Shown: one piece after another, positions 1 to 6,006 of the stretch
How the letters are laid out: every line of letters starts with the position of its first letter
Numbering within the stretch: position 1 is the stretch's first letter
Assembly (NCBI GenBank): GCA_003491845.1
Contig: DNBN01000309.1
Coordinates: 1-7,139, forward strand
Source of the DNA: Porticoccaceae bacterium
GTDB taxonomy: Bacteria; Pseudomonadota; Gammaproteobacteria; Pseudomonadales; Porticoccaceae
Reading direction: 5' to 3'
Length of the DNA: 7,139 bases
The notes under the pieces: generated by a model
Told to the model about the DNA's origin: nothing
The model's input: the letters and a program-made list of their open reading frames with translations, nothing else
Database searches by the model: none
Program-made: the position numbers and the translations under genes

Positions 1-237
1 AAGGGACATAACAATGATGATCCTCACAAAAGAAGTCATCATGAGGATTATTGACGGCAGAAGAGTCAGTGCGGTCATTAATGCAAGCAATTGCAAGGTT
101 AGACTATATTCTGTATTCCCATTGCCGTTATCGACCATATTAACAACAGGCATACCGGTTTGAGCAAACACCGGTCCTGAGATCACTATTAGAGCCAGAA
201 TGGTTGTTGGCTTCAAGATTTTGGAAAGGTGCATCAT
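1..237 (-). CDS. fliP: FliP, flagellar type III export gate pore protein (N-terminal part, runs off the left edge)
   Basis: FliP forms the core of the inner-membrane export pore together with FliQ and FliR. Translating from ATG at 237 gives 79 open codons up to base 1; the family is usually about 245-260 residues, so roughly a third is present. Residues 1-25 look like a signal peptide: a basic start with K6 and K9, a hydrophobic stretch at 12-24 and a cut site after VFA25. A cleaved signal peptide is a known FliP trait. The first membrane region follows from about residue 49 and carries the family signature LTLLPSIILMMTSFVRIIIV, close to the standard FliP text. The ATG overlaps the fliO stop as ATGA, which implies translational coupling; a weak GAGAG lies 10 bases upstream. 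A second ATG follows immediately (codon 2) and cannot be excluded as the start. Identity is secure; only the C-terminus is unseen. Confidence 0.93.
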   Translation of the reverse strand, partial: MMHLSKILKPTTILALIVISGPVFAQTGMPVVNMVDNGNGNTEYSLTLQLLALMTALTLLPSIILMMTSFVRIIIVMSL

Positions 238-584
238 TTATTTAATACTCTCGAGAGAATACTCTGGAAACCCGTTTGACTTATTTCTTCAGGCCGATCT
301 TCGTCATGACTTGTGAAATCAGTGTCATTTGGAAACTGCCCCAGTTTAGTCATCCCTGTTGCCGATAGGCCAAGTAAAATCGTCTCTTGGCCAACACCCA
401 CCAAAATTAATTTTTGGCGCCCGCCAAGATTTTGAGCCTCCAGTATTTGAATCTTTTTACTGTTTGACATTCCAACCTTTGGACCCATTCTTTTTATCAT
501 TATCAGCGTGCCTATAAGAAGCAATAGGACAACAACAAACGAACCCATCATCGATACATAATCTGTCCACCCAAGAGAACTCAT
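234..584 (-). CDS. fliO: FliO, flagellar export gate assembly protein
   Basis: FliO is a small bitopic inner-membrane protein that helps FliP oligomerise during export-gate assembly and is not thought to stay in the finished pore. The 116-residue product has a short N-terminus, one clear membrane helix at about residues 11-30 (MGSFVVVLLLLIGTLIMI), then basic KRMGPK on the cytoplasmic side. The conserved FliO core follows at about 46-84, reading ILEAQNLGGRQKLILVGV and then ETILLGL. The tail from about 85 is acidic and probably disordered. Length and layout match the FliO/MopB family. The start ATG at 584 has an AAGGA ribosome site nine bases upstream (594-598), and the gene begins 15 bases after the fliN stop. 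It ends in ATGA shared with fliP. FliO is poorly conserved, but position, topology and motif agree. Confidence 0.9.
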   Translation of the reverse strand: MSSLGWTDYVSMMGSFVVVLLLLIGTLIMIKRMGPKVGMSNSKKIQILEAQNLGGRQKLILVGVGQETILLGLSATGMTKLGQFPNDTDFTSHDEDRPEEISQTGFQSILSRVLNK

Positions 585-599
585 CGTTATTCGTCCTTT

Positions 600-902
600 C
601 TAGAGATTCTTGACGCGATCTACAGTTGGAATGACGCTAGTTAGTTTCACTCCATACCGATCGTTAACAAGGACAACCTCTCCTTGAGCAACTGGTGTGT
701 TGTTAACCATTAGGTCTAGCGGCTCACCAGCCAATCGATCTAACTCCACCACACTTCCTTGAGCGAGGCGCATCAAATCACGAATCTTTAGCGATGTTCG
801 TCCAACTTCTACAGAAATAGTCACGGGGATATTCTGTAACACTTCAGAATCAATTTTGTTTTGGTCCAGTTCTTCCGATTTACTAGTCTCTGTTTCCGCC
901 AT
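600..902 (-). CDS. fliN: FliN, flagellar motor switch C-ring protein
   Basis: FliN forms the bottom of the cytoplasmic C-ring with FliM and docks the FliH/FliI export ATPase complex. The 100-residue protein has a polar, acidic leader (1-23) and then a single SpoA (surface presentation of antigens) domain at about 24-95. Recognisable stretches are NIPVTISVEVGRTSLKIRDL, LAQGSVVELDRLAGEPLDLM, and GEVVLVNDRYGVKLT, which are near-consensus for FliN. It is shorter than enterobacterial FliN (about 137 residues) because the N-terminal leader is short; the SpoA domain is complete. The ATG at 902 has only a weak GAGAG site six bases upstream. The 56-base gap to fliM carries a tandem duplication. Confidence is high because the domain is intact and the neighbours are fliM and fliO. 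Confidence 0.96.
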   Translation of the reverse strand: MAETETSKSEELDQNKIDSEVLQNIPVTISVEVGRTSLKIRDLMRLAQGSVVELDRLAGEPLDLMVNNTPVAQGEVVLVNDRYGVKLTSVIPTVDRVKNL

Positions 903-912
903 GTTTTACTCT

Positions 913-945
913 CTTTAATAATTTGATGTCTTTAATTATTGATGT
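913..945. repeat. Imperfect tandem duplication of 16-17 bases in the fliM-fliN gap
   Basis: Two directly adjoining copies fill most of the gap: CTTTAATAATTTGATGT (913-929) and CTTTAATTATTGATGT (930-945). They differ by one indel and one substitution. The left copy ends just before the weak fliN ribosome site, so the repeat sets the distance between the fliM stop and the fliN start. The AT-only arms AATAATT (917-923) and AATTATT (934-940) are also inverted repeats, but with no G or C pairs and no T-tract this does not look like a terminator. Function is unknown; slippage duplication is the simplest origin. Confidence 0.7.
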
Positions 946-958
946 AACTTACCTGTTA

Positions 959-1951
959 TTAGTATGCAGGAACCAATGGTTCAACAAATCGTACCGCCAT
1001 ATGCGCGTCCCTAGTTCCGATATCTGCTTCAAAAACTGCGATACCGTTAGCGTGGACTCTTGCATATTCAGGCTTTTTAAAATACAAAATATCACCTTCT
1101 CGTAAATTTTCGAATTCTTTATACGTCGACTGAATATCCCCAAGAAAAACGGAAATACCAACTTCGGCATCCATGGCAGCAGCCATTAAATCCTTCGTCC
1201 ATGACAATTTAGAACCTGGAGCCTCAGCACTAGCTTGCACCCTGCTTTCTAAAGACTCCCTGATCGGTTTAAGTGTGCTGTAGAGATAAACCACATCAAT
1301 ATTTCCTTTAGCGCGCTCGCCGATCTCCGTTGAAAACCGGCTAACAACAACCAATTCGTCTTTTTCAGCAATTTTTACTGCAGCCGGATTTGATATGAGC
1401 TCCTGACTAACGCACTTAATTGGCATAACTGGGGCCCATGCTTCTTGCAGAGACCCAAACAAAATATTTGTTATGATTTTGTTAATTGATATTTCTGTGG
1501 GGGTAAAGGTACGCGTTGGTAGCAGGCCATCCATAACTCTTCCCGGACCACCAAAAAAATTATCCAAAGCAGCAAAAATAATCGAGGGATCTATTACTGC
1601 AAGTGCACTCCCTGACAATGGATTCAAACTCACTGTGTTAACCGCGACTGGAGCGGTAAGACTAGCTATATATTCACGGTAAGGCATCACCGTTACTTTC
1701 TCTGCCGCTACTTTTGCTTCCGAGCGGAGAACTTCCAGAATGCCTGCCTTGAAATGCCGGACAAAGCGTTCATTAATAATATTTACGGCACCTAAATTCA
1801 TGCCTAGTGACGAATCTTCTCTAGTTAAGTCATGTTTGAGAGCTTGCACATCGCCATTTAGTCCCGTATCGGCTTCAATAGATCCATCCTCAATTCCTGT
1901 AGCAAGAGCATCTAGCTCTTCAGGAGTTAATAAGTTTTTTGTGTCCGCCAT
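959..1951 (-). CDS. fliM: FliM, flagellar motor switch protein
   Basis: FliM is the middle C-ring subunit: it binds phospho-CheY, contacts FliG and pairs with FliN. The 330-residue length is normal. Residues 8-17 (LTPEELDALA) correspond to the N-terminal CheY-binding peptide whose classical form is LSQAEIDALL; the last Leu is Ala here. A linker of about 30 residues leads to the middle CheC-like domain at about 45-235, with the FliG-contact signature FFGGPGR at 132-138. The C-terminal SpoA domain spans about 255-325 and ends ADIGTRDAHMAVRFVEPL. The ATG at 1951 is preceded by GAGGG four bases upstream. The gene starts only 35 bases after the fliK stop, where many gammaproteobacteria have fliL. 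Function as a switch component is well supported; whether it binds CheY-P normally is an open question. Confidence 0.97.
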   Translation of the reverse strand: MADTKNLLTPEELDALATGIEDGSIEADTGLNGDVQALKHDLTREDSSLGMNLGAVNIINERFVRHFKAGILEVLRSEAKVAAEKVTVMPYREYIASLTAPVAVNTVSLNPLSGSALAVIDPSIIFAALDNFFGGPGRVMDGLLPTRTFTPTEISINKIITNILFGSLQEAWAPVMPIKCVSQELISNPAAVKIAEKDELVVVSRFSTEIGERAKGNIDVVYLYSTLKPIRESLESRVQASAEAPGSKLSWTKDLMAAAMDAEVGISVFLGDIQSTYKEFENLREGDILYFKKPEYARVHANGIAVFEADIGTRDAHMAVRFVEPLVPAY

Positions 1952-1986
1952 ACCACCCTCATTAATTTATTTAGAGATGAGATCTC

Positions 1987-3240
1987 TTACACCTGTATAT
2001 CCAAGCCACCGCTACTGACGTCGTTTTCATGAGCAATTTCTGGGACGTGGCCTTCATCATCTTTATTCTCAGTAAGAACCGGGGATTGATCTGTCGGTTT
2101 TCCGTCAGAATTTTTGCCTTCTCCAGTCCCTATCCCTATATAAGCAGAATCTATGCCATGTTCTGCCAAAACATCTTTTAATTTTGTAAAGCTCTCTTGC
2201 AACAAGTCCCGCGTAACGTGTTGTGATGAATTAAAATGGGCTTCGAGCTCCCCATTTCTCATCTCTAGTTTAATCTCAATACGACCCAGGGACTTGGGAT
2301 GTAGATCCATTTCAACTTTCCATGCTCCCTTAACAATTTGCGCTGACAGCCTTTCGCCTATCGCCTGAGTGAGGCGACGAGAAGCATCAAGATATTGCTC
2401 CTGTCGGCGAACTAATGCCGTTTCATCTCTATTCGTGATCGGCTCAGCCAGAGATTTTGAGTTCATCTCAATTTTAGGCTCTAGTAAGTTAAAGGAAATG
2501 GGCGCTCCCGACGCATCCAGCCGAGATAGGTTCTGAATTACTGATTGGCTTGTGCTACTTTTACCGCTGCCTAAAAGAAGCTCCTCTAAATCAACTTTTA
2601 AATTAATTGGATCAAGTTTTATTTTTATTTTTTCGTTGAATGACCGCTCAGCATTGCTAGCCAAGAACAATTGCTCTATTTTTGATCTATTCTTTGTTTG
2701 TTCAGTCTGCACATGTTCACGCTGATCACCTGCGTCAGTATTTAGAGCCATTTCAAGCATTAAGCTGTTACTGAGAGAGATTTCACCAGGACTTTGGGCA
2801 ACGAGTTGCCTTGAATTTTGAAATCCTACCTGACTTTTCGCTAGCACAGGAATAGTCGTTGGTTGAGGCCCTATTTTTGAAGCTTCCATAAGTCGAATGT
2901 TCAAGTCACTGGTATCTGACATTAATAGATTCATGATTTCTGGGTCTATCCCTTGGGCCAAGGCATATTTTGTAATACTTTCGGTCGTAGGATCTGAGCC
3001 AGCCATCAATATCTCGGTTCCGCCTGCAAGACTTCTAGCCTCAAGTTCATTTGTTTTGGTATTTGGGCCTGGCAAAGTCTTGCCATCTTTTGCCGCTCTT
3101 TTAGACTCTAACTGATCCTTAAAAATATTATCGAATGTGTTGTCATTCGAGGATTCAGGTTTCCAGTCCTCTTGAGGATCTGTATTTGCTGGGTTTACGG
3201 AGGTTTGGGCTTTCGGTAGAAGGCTGTCTAGATCAATCAT
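1987..3240 (-). CDS. fliK: FliK, flagellar hook-length control protein
   Basis: FliK is a secreted molecular ruler that measures the hook and, through its C-terminal domain, switches the FlhB export gate from hook to filament substrates. The 417 residues fit the family (about 375-450). Residues 1-285 are polar, low in conservation and probably mostly unfolded, as expected of a ruler. The conserved FliK C-terminal domain spans about 287-375, with the signature MDLHPKSLGRIEIKLEMRNG (311-330) followed by LEAHFNSSQHVTRDLLQES. A Gly/Asp/Ser-rich tail (375-417) ends the protein. A short helix-like segment at about 88-107 (ESITKYALAQGIDPEIMNLL) stands out in the variable region. The ATG at 3240 is the first in frame, because an in-frame TAA lies two codons upstream, yet no good ribosome site is visible. 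It lies 72 bases downstream of fliJ. The C-terminal domain plus position between fliJ and fliM make the call firm. Confidence 0.93.
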   Translation of the reverse strand: MIDLDSLLPKAQTSVNPANTDPQEDWKPESSNDNTFDNIFKDQLESKRAAKDGKTLPGPNTKTNELEARSLAGGTEILMAGSDPTTESITKYALAQGIDPEIMNLLMSDTSDLNIRLMEASKIGPQPTTIPVLAKSQVGFQNSRQLVAQSPGEISLSNSLMLEMALNTDAGDQREHVQTEQTKNRSKIEQLFLASNAERSFNEKIKIKLDPINLKVDLEELLLGSGKSSTSQSVIQNLSRLDASGAPISFNLLEPKIEMNSKSLAEPITNRDETALVRRQEQYLDASRRLTQAIGERLSAQIVKGAWKVEMDLHPKSLGRIEIKLEMRNGELEAHFNSSQHVTRDLLQESFTKLKDVLAEHGIDSAYIGIGTGEGKNSDGKPTDQSPVLTENKDDEGHVPEIAHENDVSSGGLDIQV

Positions 3241-3312
3241 GTGTTAGTCATCTCGAGGGCAGTGATTAGTTACTTAAATACGTTGCAATCACCATGCCAA
3301 TGCGGGACTAAA

Positions 3313-3768
3313 TTATTGAGAGGGTGAATTCAAATTAAATTGGATTAAGTTTTGCGCTTCAATATCTTTGACTTCTTTCACCTTACGAATCTGGATTATT
3401 TTTGCTTGCGATCTTTGGCTCAATTTTTCGAGCTTGAGCTTCTCTTGGTCTGCCGATAATGCCTTTTGCCTTGCTTCATTGCACAATTGTTCGATTACTT
3501 GAATATCTTCGCTTCCTCTTTGTCGCAGGTTTTGAAGCTGAACAATAAACTGACGGTAGTGCGCTGCCTCTGCCTTATTATGAGCTCTCGATAGAATCCC
3601 ATTAAGCGTATCGGAATACTCGACTAACATGGTGTCAATTTTGTTCTGCCTAGTCATGACCTCACGCTTTTTGCCTAAAGCAGAATCAAGTTCAATTTGA
3701 GCCTGCCTTAAAACTCTATTTGCCTTAACTAACATGAGCTCCCATATCTGGCCTGTTTTTTCTCTCAC
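3313..3768 (-). CDS. fliJ: FliJ, flagellar export ATPase stalk / chaperone escort protein
   Basis: FliJ is the coiled-coil stalk that inserts into the FliI hexamer, resembling the gamma subunit of F-type ATPases, contacts FlhA and recycles export chaperones. The product is 151 residues, against about 147 for the family, and almost all of it is charged heptad-like helix without Pro until the last few residues. The C-terminal KEVKDIEAQNLIQFNL resembles the conserved FliJ end. FliJ sequences diverge strongly, so the call rests on size, coiled-coil character and position between fliI and fliK. The start chosen is GTG at 3768, overlapping the fliI TGA as GTGA and preceded by a purine-rich GGGGACGGAG. 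An ATG at 3735 (codon 12) with GGGAG three bases upstream is an alternative and would give 140 residues. Confidence 0.88.
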   Translation of the reverse strand: MREKTGQIWELMLVKANRVLRQAQIELDSALGKKREVMTRQNKIDTMLVEYSDTLNGILSRAHNKAEAAHYRQFIVQLQNLRQRGSEDIQVIEQLCNEARQKALSADQEKLKLEKLSQRSQAKIIQIRKVKEVKDIEAQNLIQFNLNSPSQ

Positions 3769-5096
3769 TGCTCCGTCCCCGTAATTCTCCTAAGCTCATT
3801 TTGACTTTCTTCTAAGCTAACAGCCTCATCACTTAGCTGTTGTAAAAGTCTTTCCATATCAGGACGAACTCGAATCGCCTCATCTAGATCTGGGTTGGAC
3901 CCAAATTCATAGGCTCCTACTTGAATAAGATCTTGATTTTGTTGGTAGAGCGTCCAAAGCCGACGAAGTCGATTTGCGGCCTTGAGTAAATCTGGAGACA
4001 CCAGGCTATCCATAACTCGAGAAATTGATCCGACCAAATCGATTGCTGGATAATGAGCTGCATCAGCTAATTCTCGAGACAACATAACCTGGCCATCTAA
4101 AGACGCCCGAGCAATATCAACAATAGGGTCTGACCGATCATCTCCCTCCGCAAGGACCGTATAAACGGCAGTTATCGAACCATAACCATTTTTGCCTACA
4201 CCTGCCCTCTCAATGAGGCGGGGGAGAAGCGCAAATACTGATGGTGGGTAACCCTTAGCCGTTGGAGGTTCTCCAATAGCTAAACCAATTTCGCGCTGGG
4301 CGTGAGCGACTCGAGTCAAACTGTCGCAGAGTAGTAACACGCTTTTACCTTGATCTCTAAAGTATTCCGCAATCAAGTGAGCTCTGTTAGTAGCCTTGAG
4401 TCTGACAACTGGGGAGATATTTGCTGGTGAAGCGACTACTACCGCTTTTTTTAATCCGCTTTCTCCGAGAGTTTTTTGAATAAATTCTTGAACTTCTCTG
4501 CCCCGCTCACCAATAAGCCCAATAACAACAATGTCAGCTTCTGTATATTTAGTTAACATGCCAAGAAGAACACTTTTACCTACTCCTGAGCCTGCCATTA
4601 ATCCAATTCTTTGCCCCAGCCCCAATGTTAAACATGTATTGATTGCCTTGATTCCCGTATCTAGGATCTTTTCTATTGGTCCTCTGTCCATTGGGTTTAA
4701 AGATGAGCCCTCAGCACTTATTGAGACTGTATACTCAATAGGCCCTTTACCATCAATAGGCAAACCCAAACCATCAATCACCCGTCCAAGAAGGGCGTCT
4801 CCTGCACTCACATTTGAATGATTAGACTGAACCCATATTCGCGCCCCGGGAGCAATGCCCGCAGGATCTGTAAAGGGCATGAGATATAAAATATCATTCT
4901 GGAATCCAACCACCTCAGCATCAATAAAGATGCCAACTTTCGAACACTCAACCCGACAGAGTGCCCCTAAAGGCGCTAAAATGCCTTTCGCTTCTAGTGT
5001 GAGTCCGACAACACGAACGATCTTTCCGTTAGGCAATGGTTGCGGTGTTCGGATAGTTTCCACCTCACGGTCGACTTGCTCTGAGAAACTACGCAT
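3765..5096 (-). CDS. fliI: FliI, flagellum-specific export ATPase
   Basis: FliI is the cytoplasmic ATPase of flagellar type III secretion; it forms a hexamer, is held by FliH and encloses FliJ. Counting from the ATG at 5096 gives 443 residues, normal for the family. Visible landmarks are a beta-barrel N-terminal domain (to about 85), the Walker A loop AGSGVGKS (168-175, Lys174), the GLIGERGREV segment with the likely catalytic Glu197, the Walker B strand VLLLCD ending at Asp258, and the FliI/F1-beta-type block GYPPSVFALLPRLIERAG (282-299). All key residues are present, so the enzyme should be active. The ATG at 5096 overlaps the last eight bases of fliH (GATGCGTAG). A TTG at 5114 in the same frame would add six residues but needs a longer overlap and has no better ribosome site, so I prefer the ATG. 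Confidence 0.97.
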   Translation of the reverse strand: MRSFSEQVDREVETIRTPQPLPNGKIVRVVGLTLEAKGILAPLGALCRVECSKVGIFIDAEVVGFQNDILYLMPFTDPAGIAPGARIWVQSNHSNVSAGDALLGRVIDGLGLPIDGKGPIEYTVSISAEGSSLNPMDRGPIEKILDTGIKAINTCLTLGLGQRIGLMAGSGVGKSVLLGMLTKYTEADIVVIGLIGERGREVQEFIQKTLGESGLKKAVVVASPANISPVVRLKATNRAHLIAEYFRDQGKSVLLLCDSLTRVAHAQREIGLAIGEPPTAKGYPPSVFALLPRLIERAGVGKNGYGSITAVYTVLAEGDDRSDPIVDIARASLDGQVMLSRELADAAHYPAIDLVGSISRVMDSLVSPDLLKAANRLRRLWTLYQQNQDLIQVGAYEFGSNPDLDEAIRVRPDMERLLQQLSDEAVSLEESQNELRRITGTEQ

Positions 5097-6006
5097 CTTG
5101 GCCTGAATCTTCAACGTCTTCGCCCAAATCAGATCTCTCCTCTACATCGAGCGGAGTTGTTTCTGATTGTTCATCTCTAAGCACAGTATCTTGCAATTCA
5201 GTCTGATCATCGGAAATTTGAACATCTTTTTTACTGTCTAAATCGCGGTTGCTAGAAGAATTCTCCGTATCCAATTGGAAGATACTGTCGGCTATTCCTT
5301 TGATTCTATGCTCTATCAAGTCATCAATAGCTGCATCTCCCATTGTTACCTTGACGCTACCTCGAGATAATTCCGGATCAACCCTCACCTCAGGACCATC
5401 GTCAAGATTTTTAGTGAAAGCATGAGCATCCATGGGATTAAGAGTTACAACAATATTTTCTATACCCTGGTGTTCAATATCTCCAAGCGCTTTTTGAACA
5501 AGATGTTCAATCGCTGTGGATGAGAGTGTTAGTTCTCCCCTCACTATTTGCTCTGCAATGTGTATCGCTAGTTTCTTTAGAGGGCCATAAAAACTTTGCA
5601 TATCGCTTTGATAAGCTTCCAAAGAAGTTACGATATTTTGTAATTCTTGTCTCAGCGCTTCATGTTTCGTATCCACAGTGTCGCTTCCATCAGAGAATCC
5701 CGCATCAAAAGCTTCTTTTCGAGCTTGAGAAATAGCGGCCTGAATCGCCGGATTCTGATCAATTTGGTCTTGGGATATCAGTTCAGGGAGCGCAGCGATA
5801 CTTTCTTCCGCCCGATCTAAATCTGGCACTTTATCTGCCGTTAAGCTGTCGGGGTCTGAAATATTACTTGGCTGCCAATGAACAAAACTACTATCGCTAG
5901 ACTCATTAGAACTAGACCATGAAACTGCAGCAAATTCCTTTGCTTTTTGTCCTGCCCGCAAAAGATCATTTAGCCTCCAATGAATTTTAGGATCAGATTC
6001 AGACAA
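5089..6006 (-). CDS. fliH: FliH, flagellar export ATPase regulator (probable TTG start)
   Basis: FliH dimers hold and inhibit FliI and tether it to FliN and FlhA; the fold resembles the V/F-type ATPase peripheral stalk. With TTG at 6006 the protein has 305 residues. The N-terminus carries LLRAGQKAKEF, then two Trp sites (VSW and FVHWQP), matching the Trp-containing FlhA/FliN-binding N-terminus known in Salmonella FliH. AxxxG-type helix packing is seen at about 94-105 (ISQARKEAFDAGFSDG). The conserved C-terminal domain lies at about 143-240 (LKKLAIHIAEQIVRGEL and IVVTLNPMDA). An acidic tail of about 58 residues follows, longer than usual. Start choice: TTG 6006 has GGAG six bases upstream and overlaps fliG by eight bases. 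ATG 6045 (318 residues) overlaps fliG by 47 and has no clear ribosome site. TTG 5961 (290 residues) lies 12 bases after a GGAGG. Confidence 0.9.
   Translation of the reverse strand: MSESDPKIHWRLNDLLRAGQKAKEFAAVSWSSSNESSDSSFVHWQPSNISDPDSLTADKVPDLDRAEESIAALPELISQDQIDQNPAIQAAISQARKEAFDAGFSDGSDTVDTKHEALRQELQNIVTSLEAYQSDMQSFYGPLKKLAIHIAEQIVRGELTLSSTAIEHLVQKALGDIEHQGIENIVVTLNPMDAHAFTKNLDDGPEVRVDPELSRGSVKVTMGDAAIDDLIEHRIKGIADSIFQLDTENSSSNRDLDSKKDVQISDDQTELQDTVLRDEQSETTPLDVEERSDLGEDVEDSGQDA
5974..5978 (-). promoter_or_regulatory. Perfect Shine-Dalgarno GGAGG just after the fliG stop, inside fliH
   Basis: GGAGG sits 20 bases after the last base of the fliG stop. It is followed by CTAA and an ATG at 5969 that is not in the fliH frame, and by an in-frame fliH TTG at 5961, 12 bases on. 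It is the strongest ribosome binding sequence near the fliG-fliH junction. It may serve a shorter FliH from TTG 5961, drive the out-of-frame ATG, or be a chance occurrence in coding sequence. Confidence 0.4.

Noticed and set aside
917..940. AT-only inverted repeat in the fliM-fliN gap as a terminator
   Set aside because: Seven A/T pairs would form a very weak stem; it is better explained by the tandem duplication there.
949..1170. 73-codon minus-strand frame overlapping the end of fliM
   Set aside because: It is an alternative frame of the conserved FliM SpoA domain and has no start signal of its own; its first part is basic and hydrophobic only by chance.
3262..3292. Inverted repeat GTGATT...AATCAC in the fliJ-fliK gap
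   Set aside because: Arms are only six bases with a 19-base loop and no T-tract, so it is neither a convincing terminator nor a clear operator.
4531..5106. Plus-strand open frames opposite fliI
   Set aside because: They mirror the conserved FliI ATPase and N-terminal domains; the products show no family signature.
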